Source: Candidatus Gastranaerophilales bacterium
GTDB lineage: Bacteria > Cyanobacteriota > Vampirovibrionia > Gastranaerophilales > Gastranaerophilaceae
Length of the DNA stretch: 64,000 nucleotides
Direction: 5' to 3'
NCBI GenBank assembly: GCA_944324315.1
Contig: CALUVW010000001.1
Coordinates: 1 to 64,000 of the forward strand
A model generated the notes under the pieces. That model did no database searches and was not told where the DNA came from. It saw nothing but the letters and a program-made list of their open reading frames with translations. Shown in pieces: positions 51,892 to 61,675 of this stretch. A program made the position numbers and the translations under genes. Position 1 is the first letter of the stretch; the number at the start of each line of letters is the position of its first letter.

Positions 51892-53253
51892 TTAATTATT
51901 CAAACTATGAATAGGAGCAGGAATTCTTCCTCCCCTGCGGACAAAATTTGCCGACGAAAGTGTATTTACAGACATAATTGGAGCTTTACCCAACAATCCT
52001 CCATATACAACTTCATCTCCTATATTCTTTCCCACAACAGGAATAATTCTAACAGCAGTTGTCTTTTTGTTAATCATACCGATAGCCATTTCATCGGCAA
52101 TTATTCCTGCGATTGTTTCAACAGGCGTATCACCCGGTATTGCAATCATATCAAGTCCGACAGAACATACAGAAGTCATTGCTTCAAGCTTATCAAAAGT
52201 TAAATATCCGTTTGCTGCCGCTTCAATCATCCCTGCATCTTCAGAAACAGGAATAAAAGCACCTGATAGTCCGCCGACATGAGAACTTGCCATTATCCCG
52301 CCTTTTTTTACGGCATCATTAAGCATTGCAAGTGCAGCGGTTGTACCATGCGCTCCTGCATGTTCAAGTCCCATTGCCTGAAAAATTCCTGCAACACTAT
52401 CGCCTTCAGCAGGTGTCGGAGCAAGTGATAAGTCAATTACACCGAACGGAATACCGAGTTTATGAGCCAGCTTTCTTCCGACAAGTTCTCCGGTGGAAGT
52501 AATTTTATATGCGATATGTTTTATTTTGTTCGCAAGTTCACTCATATCTGCATTTTTATCAAGAGCCTCAATTGCGGCTCTTACGACTCCGGGACCTGAG
52601 ACACCGACATTAAGCGCACATTCAGGCTCGCCTGTTCCGCAAAAAGCTCCTGCCATAAAAGGATTGTCGCCAGGAGAATTACAAAAGACAACAAGTTTTG
52701 CAGCAGCTAAACCGTCAGAATCTTTAGTAAGTTCTGCTGATTTTTTAATTATTTCAGCCATTTTTAAAACAGCATCCATATTTATTCCGGCTTTGGAAGA
52801 TGCAACATTTATTGAAGAGCAAAGTCTTTCGGTTTGAGAAAGAGCCTCAGGAATACTGTCTATAAGCATTTTATCCCCTTTTGTGCAACCTTTCTCAACA
52901 AGAGCAGAAAATCCGCCGATAAAATTCACTCCAACATCTTTCGCTGCTTTGTCTAGAGTTTTCGCAATTTTTACATAATCAGGATTTTTACAAGATTCTC
53001 CGATAAGAGATATCGGGGTGACTGATATTCTCTTATTCACAATCGGTATTGAATAAGCATTTTCAAATTCATTTGCATATTCAACGAGATTTTTTGCGTA
53101 ATGCAAAATTTTGTTGTATATATTTTCACACACAACATTAACATCACTATCCATACAATCCCGCAAACTCAAGGCCAATGTAACTGTTCTGATATCAAGA
53201 TTGTACAGTTTAATCATATTTATTGTTTCTAAAATTAAATTTTCATTTATCAT
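51892..53253 (-). CDS. UPF0210/DUF711 (PFL family) protein
   Basis: The 453-residue protein matches the PFL/DUF711 family throughout, including [41 protein letters not shown] and [17 protein letters not shown]. The family is widespread in anaerobes and structurally related to pyruvate formate-lyase-like barrels; its reaction is unknown. Its start overlaps the stop of the OmpA-like gene by 4 bases. Confidence 0.9.
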   Translation of the reverse strand: MINENLILETINMIKLYNLDIRTVTLALSLRDCMDSDVNVVCENIYNKILHYAKNLVEYANEFENAYSIPIVNKRISVTPISLIGESCKNPDYVKIAKTLDKAAKDVGVNFIGGFSALVEKGCTKGDKMLIDSIPEALSQTERLCSSINVASSKAGINMDAVLKMAEIIKKSAELTKDSDGLAAAKLVVFCNSPGDNPFMAGAFCGTGEPECALNVGVSGPGVVRAAIEALDKNADMSELANKIKHIAYKITSTGELVGRKLAHKLGIPFGVIDLSLAPTPAEGDSVAGIFQAMGLEHAGAHGTTAALAMLNDAVKKGGIMASSHVGGLSGAFIPVSEDAGMIEAAANGYLTFDKLEAMTSVCSVGLDMIAIPGDTPVETIAGIIADEMAIGMINKKTTAVRIIPVVGKNIGDEVVYGGLLGKAPIMSVNTLSSANFVRRGGRIPAPIHSLNN

Positions 53254-53948
53254 AAATGCTGTACTCCATGGAAAAATACTTCGGTAACATCCATATTTTT
53301 AACTTTCAAACGCATTTCAACGCGTCTGCTTTTGTTATAATCTTCTTTTCCGTTGACCAGTATCGGATCTGAATAGCTTTTGCCCTCTACCACCAGTATC
53401 TTTTTTAATTTTTCGTTGTACTGTTTATCATAATTTGTCTTAAATATATAATCAGCTACAGAATTTGCCCTTTGAAGGCTCAAACTCATATTTTTCATAT
53501 ACTGTTCATCGGGATTTTTAATTCCTGCGTAAGACTGACTGTCTGTATGACCTTGAATAATAATATTATCAATATCTTTTATAAGTTCTTCTTTTGAAAA
53601 AATTGTATTTATGTAAATAGGAATTAGTTTATCCAAATATTCCTTACCTTTAGGCGAAAGATTATAACTGCTGAGTTCAAAAAGTTCGAGATCGGAAATT
53701 TTTATATCACCGGTCATAGGATCAACCTGAGCATTAATGTTTGCTTTTTTCAGATTTTCAATAAGTTCTTTGTTGACTTCAATCTGCTGTTTTTTCTTTT
53801 CCAGCGTCTGCTGAGTAAATCCTGTTATCGCAAGCACAAACAAAGTCATAAAAATAATAGCCAGACCTAAAAGCAAGTCTGCCATAGTTGTCCAAAATAT
53901 ATTATTATCGCCCTCTTGAGCTGCTTGTTTTCTGGGCATCAAAGCCAT
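53250..53948 (-). CDS. ZorB/MotB-like OmpA-domain protein
   Basis: The 232-residue protein has one N-terminal transmembrane helix with the ion-pathway Asp in [19 protein letters not shown] coiled segment and an OmpA peptidoglycan-binding domain ([33 protein letters not shown]) follow. This is the layout of ZorB, the stator rod protein of Zorya defence, and of MotB. It pairs with the ZorA-like gene 15 bases upstream. Confidence 0.82.
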   Translation of the reverse strand: MALMPRKQAAQEGDNNIFWTTMADLLLGLAIIFMTLFVLAITGFTQQTLEKKKQQIEVNKELIENLKKANINAQVDPMTGDIKISDLELFELSSYNLSPKGKEYLDKLIPIYINTIFSKEELIKDIDNIIIQGHTDSQSYAGIKNPDEQYMKNMSLSLQRANSVADYIFKTNYDKQYNEKLKKILVVEGKSYSDPILVNGKEDYNKSRRVEMRLKVKNMDVTEVFFHGVQHL

Positions 53949-53963
53949 AAAACGCCTCCGGAA

Positions 53964-54872
53964 TTAAAATAAATCATCGACATCATCTTGCTTACCGCCA
54001 TTTTTAGCAACTTCTTTCATACTTTTATTAACTTGATTTAGTCCGAAAATTAAATTTTCAAGATATGGAACTAAATTGCTTGCAATACCTGAATTTAATG
54101 CTGTTTTAAATTGCTGGGGCATTGCTGCTATCAAATTTGATATTGAATTATTTTGAATTTTTGTTTCTCTCAATAATTCAAGAAGGAATTTTTCTGATGA
54201 TATATTATCAAACAACTTTCCAAGAAGCTCTTCACATTTTAATAGCTGATTTTTACACATATTCTGGAAAGAAATTCTCTCAAAAATCAAAAACACAAGC
54301 GAAGAACCAACCGCAATAACAGAAACAAGAGCAGCAACTTGCATGCTTGACATCAAATTGGCAACTGAAGCAATTGTTTTTTCCTGAGAAGAAAAGTCTA
54401 TTTTGCTGAATGCAATTGCAATATTTAAAAATGTAAATAACGGACCGAAACCGGTCAAGACAGTCGGTACACTCTGTAAGAATTTGTTGTTAAATTTTGA
54501 TGTAATAAGAGATTCTTCATTAAAAAAGTAAAGCGGGTCAACAGTTGTTTGAACATTTTGAACGGTTGAGGATATTTCTTTATAAGTCAAATCATTATTT
54601 TGTCCCTTAAGAGCAACTGATTCAGAAAACACAAGAGTATTTTTAAATTCCAGCCATGCAGCGGATACATAAGGGTTTGCACTCATCCATTCATCAATTT
54701 CTTTAAAACGGAAATTTAGATCTGTTTTTTTAAACATAGAAAGAAATTGTACAAGTATTTTCAAATTTCTGTTTACGAAAATGTAGTTTTTCATACAGTA
54801 AATTATTGAAAACAGAAAAGTAAAAAGAACTATAAGAATTGGAATATCAGTAAAAATAATTAATAAATTCAT
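53964..54872 (-). CDS. ZorA/MotA/ExbB-like channel protein
   Basis: The 302-residue protein has an N-terminal transmembrane helix, a cytoplasmic region, and two further helices. The latter include VPTVLTGFGPLFTFLNIAIAF and VAALVSVIAVGSSLVFLIFER, the channel core of MotA/TolQ/ExbB proteins, with the ZorA-like LTG-GPLFTF turn. The C-terminal tail is short (~100 residues), unlike the long tail of type I ZorA. It would form the pentameric ring around the OmpA-like partner. GGAGAG precedes the ATG. Confidence 0.8.
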   Translation of the reverse strand: MNLLIIFTDIPILIVLFTFLFSIIYCMKNYIFVNRNLKILVQFLSMFKKTDLNFRFKEIDEWMSANPYVSAAWLEFKNTLVFSESVALKGQNNDLTYKEISSTVQNVQTTVDPLYFFNEESLITSKFNNKFLQSVPTVLTGFGPLFTFLNIAIAFSKIDFSSQEKTIASVANLMSSMQVAALVSVIAVGSSLVFLIFERISFQNMCKNQLLKCEELLGKLFDNISSEKFLLELLRETKIQNNSISNLIAAMPQQFKTALNSGIASNLVPYLENLIFGLNQVNKSMKEVAKNGGKQDDVDDLF

Positions 54873-54898
54873 AATCTCTCCGCTATACTTTACTTTAG

Positions 54899-54904
54899 AT
54901 TATA
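54899..54904 (-). promoter_or_regulatory. Extended -10 promoter of the ZorA-like operon
   Basis: TGC-TATAAT on the minus strand (box at 54904-54899) lies about 26 bases before the ATG at 54872. Confidence 0.5.
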
Positions 54905-54936
54905 GCATAACATCTTTTATATGGCAAAGGGTTAAT

Positions 54937-54970
54937 AAAAAAGAAAACTCCCGTATTTAATTGACGGGAG
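54937..54970 (-). terminator. Terminator of the adhesin gene
   Basis: On the minus strand CTCCCGT and ACGGGAG form a stem followed by TTTTCTTTTTT, between the adhesin stop at 55044 and the motor operon. Confidence 0.8.
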
Positions 54971-55043
54971 AAGGAATGAAAGTTAAGCTTGCCGCAAAAT
55001 TTACGGTCTTGGCTTAAGTATGAAAATTTAATTTTCTGATTTT

Positions 55044-57389
55044 TTACTTTATTTTTGCTTCAAGTTGTTTAATGCATTTTTCAAGTTCATTAATTTTTTG
55101 CTCTTGAGCTTTATATTTTGCATCAAGTTCCTTGATTTGTTGTTCTTGCGCCATGTATTTTGCATCGAGTTCTTTGATTGCGTTTATCATGGCATAGAAC
55201 ATATCCTCAAAGCGGATTCTAAGAAAACCGTCTTTTGCTTTGCTTACTGCATCAGGGAAGATTTTTTGTAAATCTTGTGCGATTACACCGACATGAGGGG
55301 TTTTCTTTTCATCTTTTTTGAAGGTATAGTTAAAGACCTTTAGTTGACGGATTTTGTCTAAGCCTGAGGTGTTTTCCTTGCCTACATATTTCAAGCGACG
55401 GTCAGAAGCAAAACTGTTAAAACCGGGGATCCAAGCCGATACACCACCTACATCACCTTCAGGACGAAGGTTATCGTCATCACCCTTAAAATCATCACCA
55501 ACTACTATACTCATAAAATCCCTTCCAAGTGGACGCAAGAAAACTCCTGCTTGTGTAGAATCATAGCCGAGTGCAGAATGCATACCTACAACAAGATTCC
55601 CTGGGATATATACAGTAGTAGATGAATTTCCCAAATATATTATTTCCGAATCATCTGATGAATTAGATCGAGCATATGGAGGTCCTGAATTTACACCAAT
55701 ACAAACTTTATTACTCCCTTCTACATCATTACAAGCTTTATACCCAATTGATATATTATTTGTATTAACAGCTTCAGCTCCGGCTCCAATAGCAATTGAC
55801 CGTGTACCGCTTGCAACAGCACCATCCCCTATTGCTACTGAAGAAGTATTTTCTGCTCCAGAATCATTTCCTATTGCAACCGCAGAACTAAAAGCAGATG
55901 TTGCCTGACTTCCCAGAGCAATACCTGCAGAACTAGCTTTATAGCCTATAGCAATTGCTTCAACTGAACTTGTATTGGTGTCTTTACCTATTACAATACT
56001 GCCATTATTAGAAGCTTTAGCATTCATTCCAATAGCTACTGTTTCGGGTGCATTACCTTGAGCAAGATACCCTACCGCTGTCGCATAATCAGATATTGAT
56101 TTAGCCTCTGGTCCTAACGCTGTAGTATATTGTTTTTCTGCGCGACTCTGTGCACCGACCGCAACAGCAGATGTTAAAGTTGCATAAGCACTATATCCTA
56201 TTGCTGTTGACATTTGGGATCTTGCTTGTGAACCATACCCGACAGCAGTATTTCTACTTATTGATCCTGATGAATACCCTTCTGCCAAGGCATAGGCACC
56301 TATTGCAGTTCCTTCTTTTTTTAATACCTGTGCATTATAACCTACAGCAACCGAATAGTCTGCAACAGCTTTAGATATATAACCAAAGGCACTTGAATAT
56401 AATCCTGTTGCAGTGCTTTGTGCCCCGACTGCAGTTGAACCGCTATTAGTATCATCACCACCAGATGCTCCTGCTTTATAACCTATAGCAATTGAATTAT
56501 TCGATTCTACTTTAGCCTCCTGACCTATTGCTAGAGTATATTCTGCATTTGCTAAAGAACTATTACCTATTGATATTGATGCAGAATTTGTAGTTTCTGC
56601 TCCATGACCAATTGCTATAGTATTATCTACCGTTTTTTCAGCAGAATTAGCCTGATAACCCAAACCTATGTTATTACTTCCGCTTACATAACGTAGAGCA
56701 TGCACACCTATTGCAGTATTGTTACTGCCGGAATTTTCCGCAAAGGCATCTACGCCGACTACTGTATTATTATCGCCTGTGCCCAAATGATAGGCATTAG
56801 CTCCAACGGCTGTATTATTACTACCTTTATTCTGCTTCATTGACTCGGCACCTATAGCAGTATTAGCCTGGCCGGTCTCATTTTCTAACAATGTGTTATA
56901 CCCTATTGCTGTATTTACACTACCCTTTAATGAACCGTTGCTTAAAAAAGTATTGCCGCCGCTTAAATACAAACGACCTGTTATTGCATCTTCTCCTTTC
57001 TTAAACAAGATATGGGCGGCCTCATCATCATGACCCGTCACGGCATTGATTATTAAGCGCGCATAATTCCCGTCAATCTCTTTCTTTTCCTTCTGACCGA
57101 TCATTGCGGTTTGCGTATCTCCTAAACCAAAATATGTATCTGCACGGTCATCCGTCCATTTCCAAGGCGATGAATTATCTCGCATTGAATTGTCACGAGT
57201 GGTCATGACTGGAGCCATCGCTGCCAATATGATACTCATGATCAGCAATACTACCATCATTTCTGCTAAGGTAAAGGCTAAATGAGAAAAATTTCTCATT
57301 TTTTTAGAAACTGATAATTCCCCGAAACTATTGGCAGGAGTGCTTAAAACGCCCCCCCCCCCGAGTTTTTTAATAATAATTCTTTTCAT
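55044..57389 (-). CDS. Pilin-anchored YadA-head/Peptidase S74 adhesin, frame depends on a poly-G tract
   Basis: The 781-residue protein starts at the ATG at 57387-57389 after AAAGGAGTG (the frame extends 16 codons further). Residues 10-13 are GGGG, encoded by an 11-G run. Then comes a type IV prepilin segment (HLAFTLAEMMVVLLIMS, cleavage before Phe, Glu at mature position 5, Ala instead of Gly at -1). About 400 residues of YadA-type head repeats (NTAIGYNTLLENETG-like units) follow. Next is the S74 self-cleaving chaperone from about residue 660 (SDRRLKYVG, Ser-Lys pair), with a coiled-coil tail built on IKELDAKY-AQEQ repeats. This combines a pilin-like anchor with a phage-fibre-like trimeric adhesin. 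Confidence 0.85.
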   Translation of the reverse strand: MKRIIIKKLGGGGVLSTPANSFGELSVSKKMRNFSHLAFTLAEMMVVLLIMSIILAAMAPVMTTRDNSMRDNSSPWKWTDDRADTYFGLGDTQTAMIGQKEKKEIDGNYARLIINAVTGHDDEAAHILFKKGEDAITGRLYLSGGNTFLSNGSLKGSVNTAIGYNTLLENETGQANTAIGAESMKQNKGSNNTAVGANAYHLGTGDNNTVVGVDAFAENSGSNNTAIGVHALRYVSGSNNIGLGYQANSAEKTVDNTIAIGHGAETTNSASISIGNSSLANAEYTLAIGQEAKVESNNSIAIGYKAGASGGDDTNSGSTAVGAQSTATGLYSSAFGYISKAVADYSVAVGYNAQVLKKEGTAIGAYALAEGYSSGSISRNTAVGYGSQARSQMSTAIGYSAYATLTSAVAVGAQSRAEKQYTTALGPEAKSISDYATAVGYLAQGNAPETVAIGMNAKASNNGSIVIGKDTNTSSVEAIAIGYKASSAGIALGSQATSAFSSAVAIGNDSGAENTSSVAIGDGAVASGTRSIAIGAGAEAVNTNNISIGYKACNDVEGSNKVCIGVNSGPPYARSNSSDDSEIIYLGNSSTTVYIPGNLVVGMHSALGYDSTQAGVFLRPLGRDFMSIVVGDDFKGDDDNLRPEGDVGGVSAWIPGFNSFASDRRLKYVGKENTSGLDKIRQLKVFNYTFKKDEKKTPHVGVIAQDLQKIFPDAVSKAKDGFLRIRFEDMFYAMINAIKELDAKYMAQEQQIKELDAKYKAQEQKINELEKCIKQLEAKIK
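57352..57362 (-). repeat. 11-G homopolymer in the coding strand of the adhesin
   Basis: An 11-base C run on the plus strand lies 26-36 bases into the adhesin coding sequence, before the pilin segment. Gain or loss of one base would stop translation before the anchor, so the length found here corresponds to ON. Confidence 0.85.
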
Positions 57390-57502
57390 ACTTTCACTCC
57401 TTTTTTTATTTATATTTTTATTATAATACATGCTCAAATTTTTTTCAAGATTTTTTGTTTTTATATAAACCTCTAAAAAATCATGACATTAATATAAAAT
57501 TT

Positions 57503-60106
57503 TTATTTGCTGAAGTGCAAATCTTTGCCGTCAAAATCTATAGAAATCTTATCCCCTTTACAAAATTCTCCCTCAAGAATCTTCATTGACAAAGGAATTT
57601 CTACAAGCTGTCTGATAACACGTCTTAACGGTCTTGCCCCGTAAAGTGGTTCATATCCTTCATTGGCAAGATAAGATTTTGCCCCATCAGTAAGATTAAG
57701 TTCAATATCCTGATCAGCAAGCCGTTTCTTTAATGATGTTATTTGTATATCTGTTATAAGCTTCAATTCGTCAAGCGTCAAAGCTTTAAACATTATAATC
57801 TCGTCAATTCTGTTTAAAAATTCAGGTTTAAATTTTTCCTTCAAAGCCTGATGCAATTTTTCTTTTTTTTCATCATCGGGAAAATTACTGTCCAAAATAA
57901 CATCGCTTCCGAGGTTACTTGTCATGATAATTACTGTGTTTTTAAAATCAATAAGCCTACCCTGACCGTCTGTCAAACGTCCGTCATCAAACATTTGCAG
58001 CATAAGATTAAAAACATCAGGATGCGCTTTTTCAACTTCATCAAAAAGTACAACAGAATAAGGTTTGCGTCTGACAGCCTCTGTCAATTGCCCGCCTTCT
58101 TCATAGCCTACATAACCGGCAGTAGCACCAACAAGCCTCGATATTGCAGCTTTTTCCATAAATTCTGACATATCAATACGAATTAATGCATCTTCATCAT
58201 TAAATAATATATAGGCAAGAGTTTTACCGAGTTCAGTTTTGCCGACACCTGTAGGTCCTAAGAAAAGAAAGGTTCCGATAGGACGTTTAGGATCACGCAG
58301 ACCTGAACGGGAAAGCCGAATTGCATTGGATATCTTTGTAACTGCTTCGTCCTGCCCGACAACGCGCTCATGCATAACTTTTTCCATACCGATTAACTTT
58401 TTGGTTTCTTCTTCCATCAATCTGTTAACCGGAATCCCTGTCCATTTTGCAACTATAGCAGCAATGTCATCCTCGTCAACTTCTTCTTTCAAAAGACGCT
58501 TTTTACCGGCCTGTGTTTGAATAGCCTTCAATTTATTTTCCATTTCAAGCATCTGACTGTATTGAGCCTCCAGTGAAGCTGTCATTGTCGGATTTTTTTC
58601 ATTCATCTTAATTTGAGCTTTAATTTTCTCGATATTTCGTTTTACGGCTGCTGATGAGTCAATGACTTTTTTCTCTTTCAGCCACTGCTCTTTAAGAGTT
58701 CCTATTTTATTTTCAAGATCCGCAATTTTTTTTGTAATTTTTTCAAGTTTTTTGGCAGCTTCCGGACTGTTTTCTTTTTCAAGAGCTTTTTTATTCATGT
58801 CCAGCTGCAATTTTTCACGAATAAATACGTCAATTTCTTCCGGCATTGTATCAATTTCTATCCTGAGTGCCGATGCAGCTTCATCGAGTAAGTCAATGGC
58901 TTTATCCGGAAGGCATCTGTCCGCAATATATCTTTGTGAAAGTTTTACGGCCGCAACAATTGCACTGTCAGTAATTTTAATACTATGATAACCTTCATAT
59001 TTATCTTTTAATCCTCTAAGGATACTCACAGTAGTTTCAACGGACGGTTCTTCTGCTACAACTGGCTGAAAACGACGTTCCATTGCCTTATCTTTTTCAA
59101 TATATTTCCGGTACTCATCTGTAGTTGTTGCGCCCATTACTCTTATACCGCCTCTTGCAAGCATTGGTTTCAAAAGATTGCCAGCATCAGCAGAACCTTC
59201 AGATGAGCCTGCTCCCATTATTGTATGAATTTCATCTATAAAAAGTATTAAATCATCGGAATTTTTCTCAACCGCTTCAAGAACTGATTTCAAACGTTCT
59301 TCAAACTCTCCTCTGTATGACGCACCTGCAAGCAAACCGCCCAGATCAAGCGACAAAATTTTATCATTTCGCAGGCTTTCCGGAACATCTCCTGAAACAA
59401 TTCTTTGTGCTAAACCTTCAATAATTGCGGTTTTTCCGACACCGGGTTCACCTATTATAACAGGGTTATTTTTTGAACGCCTGTTTAATATTTGAATTGT
59501 CCTCCTAATTTCATCATCTCTTCCGATAACAGGATCAAGTTTATTATTCTTGGCTAGCTCTGTTAAATCAGTCGTATATTTTTTCAGAGCTTCATTCTCT
59601 TTATTATCCGAAGAACTCTTTGTATTTCCGTTCTTTAAATCCTTAGCGGAAGTTTCCCCGAGATCAACTATATTCTTCACTTCTTCGGTCATCTTTTCAT
59701 AAAGTTCAAGTCTGTTAATCCCGCACTGTTCCCACAGATGATTTAATGTTTTGTTATCAATTCTAAATAGAGCCAAAAGCAAATGTTCTATACTGACCTG
59801 TTCATCGCCATGCTTTTCTGCTTCCTCCTGTGCAACTTTCATTAAAACAAGAGTGTCAGTTGACAGTCTGACATCTGAAAATTTTCCTCTTGCAAAATAT
59901 GCACGTTTAGAAACATAATTATTTAGTCTGTCTACAACTTCCGGATTATCAATTCCTATACGTTCAAGTAATATCTGCGGTAAGTCATTTCTGTCAAGCA
60001 TTAAAGCAAGCATTAAATGCTCAGGTGCAAGCTCGGGATAGTTACGTGCAACAACTATTGATTTTGCAGATTTTATTATAGCTTGTACATGATCTGTTAA
60101 CAGCAT
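57503..60106 (-). CDS. clpB: ATP-dependent disaggregase ClpB
   Basis: The 867-residue protein has an N-terminal Clp_N domain, nucleotide-binding domain 1 with GEPGVGKT, and a coiled-coil middle domain at about 395-500. Domain 2 has GPTGVGKTE, and the C-terminal D2-small domain starts near residue 755. It rescues aggregated proteins with DnaK. The start at 60106 was chosen because AAGGA lies ~9 bases upstream and the domain begins directly; no CIRCE or heat-shock promoter was identified. Confidence 0.94.
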   Translation of the reverse strand: MLLTDHVQAIIKSAKSIVVARNYPELAPEHLMLALMLDRNDLPQILLERIGIDNPEVVDRLNNYVSKRAYFARGKFSDVRLSTDTLVLMKVAQEEAEKHGDEQVSIEHLLLALFRIDNKTLNHLWEQCGINRLELYEKMTEEVKNIVDLGETSAKDLKNGNTKSSSDNKENEALKKYTTDLTELAKNNKLDPVIGRDDEIRRTIQILNRRSKNNPVIIGEPGVGKTAIIEGLAQRIVSGDVPESLRNDKILSLDLGGLLAGASYRGEFEERLKSVLEAVEKNSDDLILFIDEIHTIMGAGSSEGSADAGNLLKPMLARGGIRVMGATTTDEYRKYIEKDKAMERRFQPVVAEEPSVETTVSILRGLKDKYEGYHSIKITDSAIVAAVKLSQRYIADRCLPDKAIDLLDEAASALRIEIDTMPEEIDVFIREKLQLDMNKKALEKENSPEAAKKLEKITKKIADLENKIGTLKEQWLKEKKVIDSSAAVKRNIEKIKAQIKMNEKNPTMTASLEAQYSQMLEMENKLKAIQTQAGKKRLLKEEVDEDDIAAIVAKWTGIPVNRLMEEETKKLIGMEKVMHERVVGQDEAVTKISNAIRLSRSGLRDPKRPIGTFLFLGPTGVGKTELGKTLAYILFNDEDALIRIDMSEFMEKAAISRLVGATAGYVGYEEGGQLTEAVRRKPYSVVLFDEVEKAHPDVFNLMLQMFDDGRLTDGQGRLIDFKNTVIIMTSNLGSDVILDSNFPDDEKKEKLHQALKEKFKPEFLNRIDEIIMFKALTLDELKLITDIQITSLKKRLADQDIELNLTDGAKSYLANEGYEPLYGARPLRRVIRQLVEIPLSMKILEGEFCKGDKISIDFDGKDLHFSK

Positions 60107-60219
60107 TCGTAAATTCCTTATAAGTCGATTATGTCTATTATAAATTTGAATCAAAATATAAGCAATCATTCAATTGCTTTAAATTTATTTATTAAAACAA
60201 TTTATAACTGCTAAATATG

Positions 60220-60441
60220 CTAAAATGAAAAAGTAAAAAGTTCATTAACTTCAACGTCTAATACATTCGCAATATTTTTCAATTTAGACAGAGTCGGATT
60301 AGCTTCGCCGCGTTCAATTTGTCCTAAGTAAATCACACTGATATCAATTTTTTCGGCAAATTTTTCTTGTGAATATCTTTTGCTTTTTCTTAAGTAAGCA
60401 ATTTTAGCGCCTAATTTCTTCTCTAAATCAACGTTCTTCAT
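60220..60441 (-). CDS. Small XRE-family HTH regulator
   Basis: The 73-residue protein is a single Cro/CI-type HTH (YSQEKFAEKIDISVIYLGQI then ERGEANPTLSKLKNIANVL). TATAAT ends 7 bases before the ATG with no SD. It probably regulates its own region or clpB, 114 bases downstream in the same direction; this is inference. Confidence 0.85.
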   Translation of the reverse strand: MKNVDLEKKLGAKIAYLRKSKRYSQEKFAEKIDISVIYLGQIERGEANPTLSKLKNIANVLDVEVNELFTFSF

Positions 60442-60448
60442 TTGTATT

Positions 60449-60454
60449 ATTATA
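60449..60454 (-). promoter_or_regulatory. -10 box of the XRE gene, leaderless spacing
   Basis: TATAAT on the minus strand ends 7 bases before the ATG at 60441. Confidence 0.5.
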
Positions 60455-60540
60455 AATTCTTGACTAAATAATTACTAAATGGTACTAATAAAGTTATATA
60501 TATTCACAGTATATTTTTCAATATCATAAGGAGTAAAATA

Positions 60541-60792
60541 TTGACCTCTAATACAAATTTTAAATTTAATAATATGGAAAAAGAAGTCATTGAATTTCTA
60601 AAATTTGGCTGCACCAATCCTGAAATAGCGAAAAAACTTAACGTAAGCACGCACACAGTAAAATATCATATATCATCTATTATACGAAAAACAAATGCAG
60701 TAAACAGAATCAATGCCGTATTTATACTAGGGATGAACGGTTATTTTGACAACTGTGAACAAGAGATTTTGCAACCGCAAGAGCTTCATTAA
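60541..60792 (+). CDS. Stand-alone LuxR-type HTH regulator, TTG start
   Basis: The 83-residue protein is essentially one LuxR/NarL DNA-binding domain (FGCTNPEIAKKLNVSTHTVK then YHISSIIRKTNAVNRINAV). A TTG at 60541 is the likely start because AAGGAG lies 7 bases before it; an ATG 11 codons later has no SD. Its 3' end overlaps the convergent ldpA gene by 71 bases. Confidence 0.8.
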   Translation: MTSNTNFKFNNMEKEVIEFLKFGCTNPEIAKKLNVSTHTVKYHISSIIRKTNAVNRINAVFILGMNGYFDNCEQEILQPQELH

Positions 60793-61675
60793 ATAATGGC
60801 TCGTTTTTTAAAAAGTCAGGTCTGCCAATATGCCTTGAAACTATTTTTCTGGCAAAAGAACCTACTGCAATTCCGTTGTAATTTATATTACAAAGTGATG
60901 CCAGTTCAGCCGTTTTTGAATTTGTTCCGCCCGAAAGCATTATATATACTGGTAATCTTGAATTTTGAATAATTTCTGCCGTTGCAACTGCCTGCAAAGT
61001 TGTTTTATAGTCATCCTTACCTCCGCTCATCGGGAATCCGTCAGCCTGAACTATCGTGGAATACGGTTTGCGATTTTCAAGTGTTTTTTTGATAAGTTCA
61101 AGCATTCTTTCTTCACTCAAATGCCCGCGGGCCGTACAGATACTCAGCATCCCGTCATAAACTTCATTTATATAATTCCATTTTTCAAGAGCTTCGTCAA
61201 TATTTTCGCCCATTGCATGAAGCTCTATGCAATCAATGCCTTTTTCAATCAAAGGAGGTAAAATTTCTTTCAAATCACGGGTTTCCGTTGTAAAAGAAAC
61301 AGCTCCATGTTTGCAAACTGAAAAACACCTGCCGCATCCGATACAACGAGCTGCCAGAACTTTACAATGTTTTATTGTTTTTTGCGGACAAATTTCTTCG
61401 CATTTGTGACAGCCTGAACATTTTTCATAGTCAATATGCGCTTTTCTGACATGCGGATCCCCCTTAATTCCGACACTTACACATAAATATCCCTCTTTTC
61501 CGTTAAGTCCGCGTTTTGCCGCATCAACTATTTCAGGTTTTGCTGATAAGTCAAAAAATTTACAGCCTGCCGCTGAATACAAAGAAACAAGCTTTTCAAC
61601 CTCTGCTGCATCTTCATTACCTGCACCGCACACAAGCTTAAAACAATTTCCGCTTTCAAGTATATCCTTTAGCAT
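60722..61675 (-). CDS. LdpA-like Fe-S protein
   Basis: The 317-residue protein has two ferredoxin-type Cys clusters (CSGCHKCEEICP and CIGCGRCFSVC, near residues 86-122). C-terminal segments such as VYIMLSGGTNSKTAELA and YNGIAVGSFARKIV are typical of LdpA, the light-dependent period protein that links cellular redox state to the clock in cyanobacteria. There is no sign of kaiABC or photosynthesis genes here, so it probably has a redox-sensing role. It ends inside the LuxR gene region. Confidence 0.82.
   Translation of the reverse strand: MLKDILESGNCFKLVCGAGNEDAAEVEKLVSLYSAAGCKFFDLSAKPEIVDAAKRGLNGKEGYLCVSVGIKGDPHVRKAHIDYEKCSGCHKCEEICPQKTIKHCKVLAARCIGCGRCFSVCKHGAVSFTTETRDLKEILPPLIEKGIDCIELHAMGENIDEALEKWNYINEVYDGMLSICTARGHLSEERMLELIKKTLENRKPYSTIVQADGFPMSGGKDDYKTTLQAVATAEIIQNSRLPVYIMLSGGTNSKTAELASLCNINYNGIAVGSFARKIVSRHIGRPDFLKNEPLFNEALAVAKSLVHSCQNNRSSLV

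Noticed and set aside
51068-54872. Complete Zorya defence system
   Set aside because: Only ZorA- and ZorB-like genes are present; no ZorC, ZorD or ZorE homologue is recognisable among the neighbours.
57503-60441. CIRCE element upstream of clpB
   Set aside because: No TTAGCACTC-N9-GAGTGCTAA inverted repeat is present.
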